Assembly (NCBI GenBank): GCA_943913625.1 | Contig: CALTYW010000035.1 | Span: forward strand, 1 to 17,146 | Source: an uncultured Campylobacter sp. | GTDB taxonomy: Bacteria > Actinomycetota > Actinomycetes > Mycobacteriales > Mycobacteriaceae | Length of the DNA: 17,146 nt | Reading direction: 5' to 3' | Shown: one piece after another, positions 1 to 6,799 of the stretch | Numbering within the stretch: position 1 is the stretch's first letter | Layout of the letters: each line of letters opens with the position of its first letter | Made by a program: the position numbers and the translations under genes | The notes under the pieces: generated by a model | What the model saw: the letters and a program-made list of their open reading frames with translations, nothing else | The model's database searches: none | Told to the model about the DNA's origin: nothing

Positions 1-1223
1 AGCTCCTGCTCAATGCGCAGCAGCTGGTTGTACTTAGCCACGCGCTCGGAGCGGGCCGGCGCACCGGTCTTGATCTGGCCGCAGCCGAGTGCCACTGCGA
101 GGTCCGCAATGGTGGTGTCCTCGGTCTCGCCCGAGCGGTGGGACATCATGGTGCGGTAGTTGTTGCGGTGCGCGAGGTCGACAGCGTCGAAGGTCTCGGA
201 GAGGGTGCCGATCTGGTTCACCTTCACCAACAGCGCGTTGGCGGCGCCCATCTCGATGCCCTTGGCCAGGCGCTCCGGGTTGGTGACGAAGAAGTCGTCG
301 CCGACGATCTGCACCTTGTCGCCGATCTGCTGGGTCAAGGTAACGTAGCCGTCCCAGTCGTTCTCATCCAGCGGGTCCTCGATGGAAACGATCGGGTACT
401 GCTCCACCAGGTCGGCGTAGACCTGGATCATCTCCTCGGCGGTGTGCTTGCCGCCCTCGAAGTTGTAGGTGCCGTCCTCGAAGAACTCGGACGAAGCGAC
501 GTCGAGCGCGAGTGCCACGTCCTCGCCCGGGGTGTAGCCGGACTTCTCGATGGCCTCCATGATCAGGTCGAGGGCTGCCTTGGTGGAGTCGACGGACGGG
601 GCGAAGCCACCCTCGTCGCCGAGGCCTGTGGACAGACCCTTGGACTTAATCACGGACTTCAGCGCGTGGTAGACCTCCGCACCCATGCGCAGAGCCTCTT
701 CGAAGGTCTCGGCGCCGATCGGGGCGATCATGAACTCCTGGACGTCCACGCCGGAGTCCGCGTGCGCGCCGCCGTTGACGATGTTCATCATCGGCACCGG
801 CAGGATGTGGGCGTTCGGGCCGCCGATGTAGCGGTACAGCGGCAGGTTGGCTGCCTCGGCGGCGGCGTGGGCCACGGCCATGGAGACACCGAGCATGGCG
901 TTGGCGCCGAGGTTCTTCTTGTTCGGGGTGCCGTCGAGGTCGATCATGGTGCGGTCGATCAGTCGCTGGTCGTCCGCCTCAAACGCGATCAGCGCGTCCG
1001 CGATCTGCTCGTTGACGTTCTCCACGGCCTTGCGCACACCCTTGCCGTTGTAGCGCTCGTCGCCGTCGCGGAGCTCGTGCGCCTCGTGCTCGCCTGTCGA
1101 CGCCCCGGAAGGCACCGCCGCGCGACCATGAGAGCCGTCGCTGAGCAGCGTTTCTACCTCGACGGTGGGGTTGCCGCGGGAATCCAGGATCTCGCGGGCG
1201 AAGATGTGCATGATGTCAGCCAT
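1..1223 (-). CDS. eno: Enolase (phosphopyruvate hydratase), C-terminus cut by window edge
   Basis: Enolase interconverts 2-phosphoglycerate and phosphoenolpyruvate in cytoplasmic glycolysis. The minus strand reads MADIMHIFAREILDSRGNP from an ATG at 1223-1221 and stays open to the window edge, giving 407 codons. The family is usually about 425 residues, so roughly 18 C-terminal codons are missing. Visible family signatures are the N-terminal REILDSRGNPTVE, the substrate-loop PSGASTGEHEA, the metal-site stretch SIEDPLDENDW, GDDFFVTNPERL, the VKVNQIGT segment with the catalytic lysine, and the near-C-terminal MMSHRSGETEDTTIADLAV signature. A strong Shine-Dalgarno AAGGAGTGA (1231-1239) fixes the start. 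The next gene upstream is the LpqU-like transglycosylase, also on the minus strand. The order mazG-lpqU-eno is the mycobacterial one. Identification is secure. Confidence 0.98.
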   Translation of the reverse strand, partial: MADIMHIFAREILDSRGNPTVEVETLLSDGSHGRAAVPSGASTGEHEAHELRDGDERYNGKGVRKAVENVNEQIADALIAFEADDQRLIDRTMIDLDGTPNKKNLGANAMLGVSMAVAHAAAEAANLPLYRYIGGPNAHILPVPMMNIVNGGAHADSGVDVQEFMIAPIGAETFEEALRMGAEVYHALKSVIKSKGLSTGLGDEGGFAPSVDSTKAALDLIMEAIEKSGYTPGEDVALALDVASSEFFEDGTYNFEGGKHTAEEMIQVYADLVEQYPIVSIEDPLDENDWDGYVTLTQQIGDKVQIVGDDFFVTNPERLAKGIEMGAANALLVKVNQIGTLSETFDAVDLAHRNNYRTMMSHRSGETEDTTIADLAVALGCGQIKTGAPARSERVAKYNQLLRIEQE

Positions 1224-1230
1224 GACGGGG

Positions 1231-1274
1231 TCACTCCTTGAATGATTTTCGGGCGTGTTCGCTTCCCCAGTGTA
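1231..1274 (-). promoter_or_regulatory. eno promoter (-10) and ribosome binding site
   Basis: On the minus strand a TACACT hexamer (1269-1274) fits the actinobacterial TANNNT -10 box. It would start a transcript near 1262 with a leader of about 40 nt. The leader ends in AAGGAGTGA (1231-1239), 7 nt before the ATG. No convincing -35 is visible, as is usual in corynebacteria. Unlike most genes here, eno therefore looks leadered. This is inferred from sequence only. Confidence 0.5.
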
Positions 1275-1456
1275 CGACGTTTAGCTTTTGCGCATCGGCG
1301 GGCGGTTTGGTGGGTGGCTAGTCGCTTGTTTTGGTGTGCGCGGCGTGAATTATTTTACATAAGGGCTGCCGCATAACCTTTTAACCTGCGGGTTTATTTC
1401 TGGACGTGAGTCCAAAGTGCGTGAACATTCACACATCCCTGCCGGGGCTCGCGCCT
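1275..1456. other. Intergenic region between the lpqU-like gene and eno
   Basis: This gap is more AT-rich than its surroundings (1348-1405). It holds two small dyads: GGAC-GTGA-GTCC, extendable by a flanking T-A pair (1402-1413), and GTGAA-CA-TTCAC (1422-1433). Either could be a weak terminator for the minus-strand transglycosylase gene or an operator. No U-tract follows them on the minus strand and I recognise no regulator motif. No small ORF with support was found. Confidence 0.35.
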
Positions 1457-2293
1457 TTAGCGGTGGGCGGGCTGGCCCAGCGCGTAGTTCGCGGCGGCGT
1501 CGCGCACCTTGGCCACGTAGTCGCTGGAGTGGTTGTATCCGAAAATGGCGTCGCGCCAGCCGTCCTCGGTGGAGAGGTCTCGTGGTTGGGCGCCGCCGTT
1601 GCACAGGAGGTTGGCGGCGGAAAGTGCGGCGTCGTCGATCTGCTGGGGGTCGGCCACACCGTCGCCGTTGGCGTCGCGGCCGTAGATGGCCCAGGACTCA
1701 GGAATGAACTGCATCGGGCCGACGGCGCGGTCGAACTCCGTGTCGTTGTCGTGGTGGCCCTGGTCGGTGTCCTGGACTTTGGCGAAGCCCTGGGTGCCGT
1801 CGAGCGCCGGGCCGATGATCGGCGGCTTGGGGTAGCCGTGCTCGTCGAGACGCGAGCCTTCGAAGCGGCCCGAGTAGGTGCCGTGGCGGGTTTCCACCCA
1901 GCCGATGCCAGCGAGCGTGTTCCACTGCAGGTTGCAGGTGGGCCAGGCTTCCTGGGCGATGAGCGCTGCGTTGGCGTAGGCGCGGATGGCTTGGCCGTTG
2001 ACGTTGGTGGCGTTGCCGATGCTTTGCGACCACTCGAAGAGCTGGTCCGACGTCCGCCCAGGCCCGTGAATATCGATCATCGGCGGGGTTTCGGCGGCGG
2101 CCGGCGGCATGGTGGTCGGGGTTTGCTGGCGCGAGGGGCTGTCGGATGGGTTTGTCAGCGCCAGGAGCCAGGCCACGAGCGCGGTAATGAGGACGATGAC
2201 GGCAGCTGCGGCGATCACCCCGGCGCACCCGCAGCCCGCGGCGGTGCGGGTCCGGGTTTTGGGTTGGCGCATGGGGCGCCGGGGTTGGGTCAT
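1457..2293 (-). CDS. LpqU-like lytic murein transglycosylase (SLT_2/MltB type), membrane anchored
   Basis: The predicted protein has 278 residues. A basic N-terminus (1-19) precedes a single hydrophobic segment (about 24-46), then a Pro/Thr/Ala-rich linker (50-72) and an extracytoplasmic catalytic domain (about 80-272). That domain carries the MltB-like signatures LAGIGWVETRHG, with probable catalytic Glu134, then DRAVGPMQFIPESW, GRDANGDGVADPQ and DDAALSAANLLC. Such enzymes cleave the MurNAc-GlcNAc bond of peptidoglycan, forming the 1,6-anhydro product. The place beside eno matches LpqU (Rv1022) between mazG and eno in M. tuberculosis. No lipobox is evident: CGC at residues 21-23 precedes the hydrophobic segment, so I expect an uncleaved anchor rather than a lipoprotein. 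The ATG start sits 8 nt after a TAGGCT box, suggesting leaderless transcription. Confidence 0.85.
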   Translation of the reverse strand: MTQPRRPMRQPKTRTRTAAGCGCAGVIAAAAVIVLITALVAWLLALTNPSDSPSRQQTPTTMPPAAAETPPMIDIHGPGRTSDQLFEWSQSIGNATNVNGQAIRAYANAALIAQEAWPTCNLQWNTLAGIGWVETRHGTYSGRFEGSRLDEHGYPKPPIIGPALDGTQGFAKVQDTDQGHHDNDTEFDRAVGPMQFIPESWAIYGRDANGDGVADPQQIDDAALSAANLLCNGGAQPRDLSTEDGWRDAIFGYNHSSDYVAKVRDAAANYALGQPAHR

Positions 2294-2301
2294 GGGGGCT
2301 T

Positions 2302-2307
2302 AGCCTA
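2302..2307 (-). promoter_or_regulatory. Candidate -10 box for a leaderless lpqU-like transcript
   Basis: The minus strand reads TAGGCT, then 8 nt (AAGCCCCC), then the ATG at 2293. No Shine-Dalgarno lies between, so the transcript probably begins at or next to the start codon. Confidence 0.5.
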
Positions 2308-2341
2308 CCGGTCGGGGTGTGCGGGTAGATATGTGGCGCTG

Positions 2342-2522
2342 AAGGCTCTGGATAAAGCTGGATTCGGGGCGGGGTTAGGTAGGCGTCGTCAAGCAGAAGC
2401 CCTGTTTTTGAGGCGCTGAATTCGGGTTTCGAGCGGAAACCTGGATTGATGTGCCACAATAAGCACACGCGTCACTTGCGTAACAGATATGGTGGCGCTA
2501 ATCCAGTTTTTCCATGAGCCTT
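2342..2522 (+). repeat. Repeat element copy A (degenerate), upstream of porB-like gene
   Basis: This is the most diverged of six related elements. Its left terminal repeat (2342-2366) begins AAGGCTC and ends ATTCG, matching copy C at 19 of 25 positions. Its central hairpin (2419-2447) pairs AATTCGGGTTTC with GAAACCTGGATT, with two G-U wobbles on the plus strand. Its right terminal repeat (2499-2522) ends ATGAGCCTT and matches the consensus at 17 of 24 positions. It fills most of the gap between two divergent genes and ends two nucleotides before the Shine-Dalgarno of the porin-like gene, so it forms that gene's upstream or leader region. Confidence 0.65.
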
Positions 2523-2523
2523 G

Positions 2524-2530
2524 AAGGAAG
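2524..2530 (+). promoter_or_regulatory. Ribosome binding site of the porB-like gene
   Basis: AAGGAAG lies 6 nt before the ATG at 2537. The adjoining CCTTGAAGG could fold on itself and partly mask the site. This fixes the start and shows a leadered mRNA, in contrast to the neighbouring genes. Confidence 0.6.
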
Positions 2531-2536
2531 TGTGTA

Positions 2537-2974
2537 ATGCGCCGAGTTCGATCTGTTGTTGCCGCCGGGTGCGCGGCTGTTGCGTTGCTGGCCGGAGCGG
2601 TTGCGCCGGCGCAGGCTGCCCCGGGCGGGAACGCCGCCGCGGTCGCGGACCTGGTGAAAATTGTGAACGGAAACGTCGCCAACGCGAACTGCGACGTGCT
2701 GCGACTCGCGCTGCGCGGCGCCGGCATGGTCGGCCCGGAGACGACCCGCGGCCAGCTGGTGAAGACGGTGAACACCACCATCGGCCAGGACGCCGCACTG
2801 CGCCTGGTCACCGCGCCGACGGTCAACGCGCTTGGCGACCGTGCGCTGGCGTGCGGCATCGTCAAGCCAGACCCGGTCACCCCGCTCGACCAGGCGATCG
2901 AGATGAGCTCGAAGCTGTCCTCGCAGGCAGGTCTGCCGGAGGCTCGTAACCTGATGGCCGCGCTGCCGCGCTAG
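2537..2974 (+). CDS. PorB/PorC-like secreted small helical protein (putative anion-selective porin)
   Basis: The predicted protein has 145 residues with a clear Sec signal peptide (hydrophobic 7-22, cleavage likely after AQA at 25-27). The mature part of about 118 residues should be mostly helical. It holds just two cysteines, Cys52 and Cys106, in the contexts ANCDVL and ALACGIVKPDP, which fit one disulfide. Corynebacterial PorB and PorC are short secreted helical proteins with this layout that oligomerise into anion-selective channels in the mycolate outer membrane. As I recall, they are encoded near eno in C. glutamicum. The assignment rests on architecture, the cysteine/KPDPVTPLDQ pattern and this location, not on a run alignment. 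An alternative is a secreted protein of unknown role. It has a leadered start and lies immediately downstream of repeat copy A. Its stop overlaps that of mazG. Confidence 0.6.
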   Translation: MRRVRSVVAAGCAAVALLAGAVAPAQAAPGGNAAAVADLVKIVNGNVANANCDVLRLALRGAGMVGPETTRGQLVKTVNTTIGQDAALRLVTAPTVNALGDRALACGIVKPDPVTPLDQAIEMSSKLSSQAGLPEARNLMAALPR

Positions 2975-3363
2975 GCCTTTTCGCGCGCTTTGCCCTCTTC
3001 CCACAGCCGGTCCTGGGTCTCCTTATCTACCGGTCCCTCGGAACCGTCGAAGAGGTACGGCGCGCGAGAGCGCAGCTTATCGACGAACGCCTGCGCCACG
3101 TCGTCAAACGTAAACGCCCCGCGCTCCGCCGCGATCTCCGCGTGGAACAGCACCTGGAGGAGGAGGTCGGAAAGCTCCTTCTTCAGCTCCTCGTCGGGCG
3201 CGCCGGTGCGTATGGCGTCTGCGACCTCCTCGGATTCCTCGGCGAGAAACGGCAGGAGCGACTCGTGCGTCATCTCGCGCTCCCACTCCCCGCGCGTGCG
3301 CGCTTCGTGCATGACACGGATGGCTTCGCGGACGGGGTCGTACGGTGTCTTCGGGTTACCCAC
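2971..3363 (-). CDS. mazG: MazG-family nucleoside triphosphate pyrophosphohydrolase
   Basis: The predicted 130-residue cytoplasmic protein is a single MazG domain. It carries WEREMTHESLLPFLAEESEE (about 27-46), then KKELSDLLLQVLFHAEIA and KLRSRAPYLF. The EExxE and ExxD acidic motifs of the all-alpha NTP-PPase fold, which hold Mg2+, are present (EESEE and KELSD). Such enzymes hydrolyse NTPs or dNTPs to NMP and pyrophosphate and clean up nucleotide pools. At 130 residues this is a one-domain form, shorter than two-domain E. coli MazG. The start is GTG (3363-3361), 8 nt after a TACACT box and without a Shine-Dalgarno. The TAG stop shares the tetranucleotide CTAG (2971-2974) with the convergent porin-like gene. 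The order with lpqU and eno matches M. tuberculosis Rv1021-Rv1023, apart from the inserted porin gene. Confidence 0.9.
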   Translation of the reverse strand: MGNPKTPYDPVREAIRVMHEARTRGEWEREMTHESLLPFLAEESEEVADAIRTGAPDEELKKELSDLLLQVLFHAEIAAERGAFTFDDVAQAFVDKLRSRAPYLFDGSEGPVDKETQDRLWEEGKAREKA

Positions 3364-3370
3364 GGTGGGT

Positions 3371-3377
3371 TAGTGTA
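3371..3377. promoter_or_regulatory. Overlapping divergent -10 boxes for mazG and the 3384 gene
   Basis: TAGTGTA reads as TAGTGT on the plus strand, 7 nt before the ATG at 3384. On the minus strand it reads as TACACT, 8 nt before the GTG at 3363. Only 20 nt separate the two start codons, so both promoters must overlap and both mRNAs are probably leaderless. Confidence 0.5.
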
Positions 3378-3383
3378 GGGCGC

Positions 3384-4031
3384 ATGAGCCAAGTTGTAGA
3401 AGCGCTGAATGCCGTCAAGCCCACCGCCGCCGACGTCCAGGGCGACACCGTGACGTTCTCCCCCATCCGCTGGAAGACGGGCTGGCCGCACCACCTGCGC
3501 CGCGTGCCGCCGTTCCGCGACGACGCCACCGCGTCCATCACCCGCTCCGAGGTCTTCGGTTTCGCGGCGGATGTGCGCGAATCTGGGTTCAACCGCGACC
3601 AGATCGTGGATTTCCTCGGCGCCTGCTTCGGCTACATGGCGGGCCAGTCCAACGACGTGATGAAGCTGCAGGCGTTCCTGCGCAACAAGGGCAACGCGAA
3701 CAAGCTGCTCACGGCGGTGCGCAAGCTCGATGGCGTTGGCGCTGTGGACGCTTACGCTTCTCTCGTTGAGACCGGTCTCCCCGCGAAGTACGCCTCCGCC
3801 GTGGCGTACTTCCTCGCCGGCGAGCAGGCCGAGGGCGAGTCGTCGAAGCCCGTGATCATCTGCTCGAACCGCGCGCGCATCGCTGGCCTATCGACGGAGT
3901 CCGGCTGGTCCGCCGACGACTACTCCTCTTACTTGTCCGCCCTGCGCGAGGGCCGCGATGCCGTTGATGCCTCGCTGCCGCTGGACGCGGTCGAGTGGGC
4001 TGTGCGCAAGTTCGCCGCGCAGCAGGACTAG
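3384..4031 (+). CDS. Hypothetical protein, possibly OGG-fold (DNA glycosylase-like)
   Basis: The predicted protein has 215 residues from the ATG at 3384 (MSQVVEALNAVKP). This start was preferred over an upstream GTG because it lies 7 nt after a TAGTGT box and the extension would overlap mazG. It has no signal peptide or membrane segment. The second half contains KLDGVGAVDAYASL, GLPAKYASAVAYFLAGE, KPVIICSNRARIAGL, a SADDYSSYLSALREG segment and a final LPLDAVEWAVRKF. This series resembles bacterial proteins annotated as 8-oxoguanine glycosylase OGG-fold, where a helix-rich domain is followed by a strand with a conserved Asp; here that position reads CSNR. I could not identify a catalytic Lys/Asp pair with confidence, so activity is unproven. 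Its neighbour MazG also handles damaged or non-canonical nucleotides, which is suggestive only. Confidence 0.5.
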   Translation: MSQVVEALNAVKPTAADVQGDTVTFSPIRWKTGWPHHLRRVPPFRDDATASITRSEVFGFAADVRESGFNRDQIVDFLGACFGYMAGQSNDVMKLQAFLRNKGNANKLLTAVRKLDGVGAVDAYASLVETGLPAKYASAVAYFLAGEQAEGESSKPVIICSNRARIAGLSTESGWSADDYSSYLSALREGRDAVDASLPLDAVEWAVRKFAAQQD

Positions 4032-4057
4032 TTGTAGTTCTTCAGAACTAGTTGTAG
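4027..4057 (+). repeat. Short direct repeat and palindrome at the stop of the 3384 gene
   Basis: ACTAGTTGTAG occurs twice with 20-nt spacing (4027-4037 and 4047-4057). The first copy includes the TAG stop codon. Between and into them runs AGTTCT-TC-AGAACT (4036-4049), a 6-bp hairpin. It may be a small tandem duplication or a weak terminator. No U-run follows. Confidence 0.4.
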
Positions 4058-4090
4058 CTGCCCAGTGTGTGGGGATAGGTCACCTTCGGA

Positions 4091-4302
4091 AAGGCTCAGG
4101 GTAAACCCGAATTCGCCTTCACCGAGACCGCCACTTGGTGCACACCAGCCCCCGCTACCCCACCTGCCACGCACCAGAGGGGGCGAATCCAGGTTTTGAG
4201 CAAAAACCTGGATTCGGGGTGCTCCATGTGGCTAGTGAACTGGGGAAACGCCGACGATTAGGCCCATGAATGGCACCTGAATTCGGGTTTACACTGAGCC
4301 TT
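4091..4302 (+). repeat. Repeat element copy B
   Basis: The left terminal repeat at 4091-4115 reads AAGGCTCAGG then GTAAACCCGAATTCG. The right one at 4279-4302 reads GAATTCGGGTTT then ACACTGAGCCTT. They are inverted copies with one mismatch. The centre (4184-4216) is a perfect 14-bp hairpin, CGAATCCAGGTTTT paired with AAAACCTGGATTCG around the loop GAGCA. Just outside lie two short palindromes, AGGTCACCT (4077-4085) and GGACACAGTGTCC (4309-4321). It sits between the convergent 3384 gene and dnaG. The rest of the 4032-4413 gap shows nothing else recognisable. Confidence 0.9.
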
Positions 4303-4413
4303 TTGTAAGGACACAGTGTCCACCCCCTCTCCCGGGAAGCTCCGACACCGAGTGGGCAGGCGCTTTCAAGTCGAGGCCGAGCGCAGCTGGAGTGATCACG
4401 CCGGGGTGGGGGT

Positions 4414-6339
4414 TTAGCGGTTGCCGCGGAAGGCGCGGTCGTTAAGCTCGCGGCGCGCCTGCTCGAGGGCGACGAGGTCGGAGAAGAGGGCGTTGTAGGA
4501 CTCTTCGTCGTCAGACGGGCGCATGCGCTGCAGCTGCGCCTTGAGCTGGGCGATCTGGTCGCCGACGCGGGCTTCCTGGAGGCGGGAAAGCACGGAGTCG
4601 GCGTAGGCGTAGAGGTCGTCGGCGTGGATGGGCTCGACGGCGAGCTCGGAGACGAAGTTTCGGCCGGTGACGTCGCGCATCTCGCCAGCGACGCTCGCGA
4701 GCCAATTCATGGGCTCGCCGGAGGCTTGAGAGGTGCCGGCGGCGGAGGCGCCGCCGGCTTTGGTGATGGCTTCGCGGACCTGTCGATAGGCGTCGTGGGT
4801 GAAGGCTTCCGGGTTGATGCCGTCGAAGTAGTGGCCCGCCGCGGCCGGGTGCTGCAGCGCGATCTTCAGCGCCTCGCGCTGGGGCCAGAGGATCGGGTCG
4901 TGCGGGTTCGGTGGGATCAGGATCTGCGCCTGCTGGCCAGGAGCCGGCGCCGGGTCAGGCTGACGCTGGGAAGAGCGCTGGGGCGTGCGTTTGTCCTTCT
5001 TCGGCTTCTTGGCTTCGGCGCGGACCTGCTCGAGGACTTCGTCCGGGTTGGGCCAGCCGACCCAGCCCGCGAGGCGCCGGGCGTATTCCTGCTGTAAAAC
5101 GCGGTCGGGGATGTTGGCGACGATGGGGACGGTTCGTCGTAAAGCTTGCAAGCGCCCTTCCGCGGTCTCGAGCGAGTACTGCGACAGCAGCGACTCGATG
5201 ACGAACTCGTACACCGGCACACGGGAGGCGACGAGGTCGCGCACCGCCGTGTCGCCGCGGGCGAGGCGCAGGTCGCAGGGGTCCATGCCGTCGGGGGCGA
5301 TGGCGACGAAGGACTGGGCGCCGAACTCCTCGTCAGTGTTGAAGGCGCGCATCGCGGCCTTCTGGCCGGCCTCGTCGCCGTCGAAGGTGTAGATGAGCTC
5401 GCCGCGGAAGAAGTTGTCGTCGAGCATCAGGCGGCGGATCAGGCTCATGTGGTCCTTGCCGAAAGCGGTGCCGCAGGTGGCCACGGCCGTGGGCACGCCG
5501 GCGGCGTGCATGGCCATCACGTCGGTGTAGCCCTCGACAACCACGGTCTGGTGGGCCTCCGCGATGTGCTTTTTCGCCTTATCGATGCCGAAGAGCACCT
5601 TCGACTTGTGGTACAGGAGGGTGTCTTGGGTGTTGATGTATTTGCCCATCGGGTCGTCGTCGAAAAGCTTGCGCGCGCCGAAGCCGATGACGTTGCCCGC
5701 GGGGTCCTTGATGGGCCAGATGAGGCGGCCGCGGAATTTGTCGATGGGGCCGCGTTTGCCGATGGAGGACAGTCCTGCGTCGATAAGCTCTTGCTGCTCA
5801 AAACCCTTCCTCAGCAGGTGCTTCGTCATCGTGTCCCAGCCCTGGGGGGCGTAGCCGCACTCAAAGTCGTAGATGAGGTCCTTGGAGAAGCCGCGGTTTA
5901 ACAGGAATTCGCGGCCAGGCTGCGCGTCGGGGGTTTCCAGCTGCTCGCGGAAGAAGTCGTGCGCGGCCTTGTTCGCCGCGATCAGGCGCTGGCGCGTGCC
6001 GGGCTTGACGTCGCGCGCGCCCGTGGATCCGCCCTGGTAGTTAATGTGGTAGCCGATCTGGTCGGCGACCGCCTCGACGGCCTCGGGGAAGGAGAGCTGC
6101 TCCATCTCCATCATGAAACTGAAGACGTCGCCTCCCTTGCCGGTGGCGAAGCAGTGGTAGTAACCGTGGTTCGGGCGGACGTGGAAGGAGGGGGTCTTTT
6201 CGTCTTTGAAGGGGCTCAAGCCCTTCAGCGAGTCGTAGCCGGCGGGTTTGAGCTGGACGTACTCGCCCACGATCTCGTCGAGTGGCGCGCGTTCGCGGAT
6301 CGCCTGAATGTCGCTCTCCGGAATTCTGCCCCTTGCCAT
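4414..6339 (-). CDS. dnaG: DNA primase DnaG with a degenerate zinc site
   Basis: The predicted 641-residue protein starts MARGRIPESDIQAIRERAP at 6339. The frame is open further upstream, but this ATG gives the family N-terminus and lies 7 nt after a TACGAT box. It synthesises RNA primers at the replication fork. The N-terminal zinc-ribbon region is about 1-100, and the catalytic RNA-polymerase core with the Toprim fold follows. The Toprim residues are visible: Glu269 in VVVEGYTDV, and Asp320 and Asp322 in YTFDGDEAG. The C-terminal part (about 450-641), which contacts the replicative helicase, follows a Lys/Pro/Gln-rich linker. The zinc ribbon reads LSPFKDEK and YYHCFATGKGG, so only Cys63 of the usual Cys-His-Cys-Cys set remains. 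It is divergent from the RNase gene. In M. tuberculosis dnaG (Rv2343c) neighbours dgt, but here several genes intervene. Confidence 0.97.
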   Translation of the reverse strand: MARGRIPESDIQAIRERAPLDEIVGEYVQLKPAGYDSLKGLSPFKDEKTPSFHVRPNHGYYHCFATGKGGDVFSFMMEMEQLSFPEAVEAVADQIGYHINYQGGSTGARDVKPGTRQRLIAANKAAHDFFREQLETPDAQPGREFLLNRGFSKDLIYDFECGYAPQGWDTMTKHLLRKGFEQQELIDAGLSSIGKRGPIDKFRGRLIWPIKDPAGNVIGFGARKLFDDDPMGKYINTQDTLLYHKSKVLFGIDKAKKHIAEAHQTVVVEGYTDVMAMHAAGVPTAVATCGTAFGKDHMSLIRRLMLDDNFFRGELIYTFDGDEAGQKAAMRAFNTDEEFGAQSFVAIAPDGMDPCDLRLARGDTAVRDLVASRVPVYEFVIESLLSQYSLETAEGRLQALRRTVPIVANIPDRVLQQEYARRLAGWVGWPNPDEVLEQVRAEAKKPKKDKRTPQRSSQRQPDPAPAPGQQAQILIPPNPHDPILWPQREALKIALQHPAAAGHYFDGINPEAFTHDAYRQVREAITKAGGASAAGTSQASGEPMNWLASVAGEMRDVTGRNFVSELAVEPIHADDLYAYADSVLSRLQEARVGDQIAQLKAQLQRMRPSDDEESYNALFSDLVALEQARRELNDRAFRGNR

Positions 6340-6346
6340 GGGGGTA

Positions 6347-6366
6347 ATCGTAGCGTGTGCGACGAT
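6347..6366. promoter_or_regulatory. Divergent candidate -10 boxes for dnaG and the RNase gene
   Basis: The minus strand has TACGAT (6347-6352), 7 nt before the dnaG ATG. The plus strand has GACGAT (6361-6366), 7 nt before the RNase ATG at 6374. The two starts are 34 nt apart. The dnaG box fits TANNNT; the plus-strand box departs from it at the first base, so it is less certain. Confidence 0.45.
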
Positions 6367-6373
6367 AAGGGCC

Positions 6374-6799
6374 ATGAGACGTCTGCTGCCGCTGCTACTG
6401 TGCCTGGGGTTGGGCGCGTGCGCGGTGCCTGTGTCGGGCCCTGCCGTCGGCTCGGATGGGCTGCCGGAGTGCGCGTCGCTGCCCGCGGAGGCCGTGGAGA
6501 CGATCGGCACGATCACTGCCGGCGGGCCCTTCCCCTACCCCGACAACGACGACAAGCGCTTCGGCAACTACGAAGGCGTCCTGCCGTCCGAGCCGCGCGA
6601 CTACTACCGCGAGTACACGGTGGACACCCCGGGGCTCGGCCACCGCGGCGCGCGCAGGATCGTCACCGGAGGCTCACTGTCTATCGACGATTGGTTCTAC
6701 ACCGACGATCACTACGAAACCTTCTGCCGCATCACCGATGCGCAGCTTGCCGACGCGCAGGAGAAAGCTGGAGAGAAAGCGGAGGTGCCGCATGTATAG
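6374..6799 (+). CDS. Secreted guanyl-specific ribonuclease (RNase Sa/barnase family), probable lipoprotein
   Basis: The predicted protein has 141 residues. The N-terminus MRRLLPLLLCLGLGACAVP is a signal peptide with a lipobox-like LGAC, putting the acylated cysteine at residue 16. The mature domain follows microbial guanyl-specific RNases closely: LPAEAVETI, GPFPYPDNDDKRFGNYEG, REYTVDTPGLGHRGARRIVTG and YTDDHYETF. By analogy with RNase Sa, the general base is Glu80, the phosphate-binding arginine is Arg95 and the general acid is His113. The 15-residue Glu-to-Arg spacing is the same as in RNase Sa. These enzymes cut single-stranded RNA 3' of guanine. The 3' end overlaps a barstar-like gene by 8 nt, as expected for a toxic RNase with its inhibitor. 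The frame is open upstream of 6374, but that extension lacks a signal sequence and overlaps the start of dnaG. Confidence 0.85.
   Translation: MRRLLPLLLCLGLGACAVPVSGPAVGSDGLPECASLPAEAVETIGTITAGGPFPYPDNDDKRFGNYEGVLPSEPRDYYREYTVDTPGLGHRGARRIVTGGSLSIDDWFYTDDHYETFCRITDAQLADAQEKAGEKAEVPHV
6781..6785 (+). promoter_or_regulatory. Shine-Dalgarno of the barstar-like gene
   Basis: GGAGG lies 6 nt before the ATG at 6792, inside the last codons of the RNase gene. It decides the start and implies efficient, coupled synthesis of the inhibitor. Confidence 0.65.

Noticed and set aside
138..1241. Long plus-strand open frame opposite eno
   Set aside because: Its protein is Val/Leu/Asp/His-rich without family features, and the opposite strand encodes a full-quality enolase. 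It is a high-GC shadow frame.
1406..2419. Plus-strand open frame of 337 codons opposite the transglycosylase
   Set aside because: Low-complexity Gly/Val/Arg composition, no family signal, and it lies antisense to a clear SLT_2 domain gene.
4184..4216. Central hairpins of the elements as ordinary rho-independent terminators
   Set aside because: The stems are followed by TTCGGGG or TTCGC-type sequence without a T-run on either strand. Termination cannot be excluded but is not supported.
5146..5901. Plus-strand open frame of 251 codons inside dnaG
   Set aside because: Antisense shadow of conserved DnaG codons, with Val/His/Gly-rich low-information sequence.
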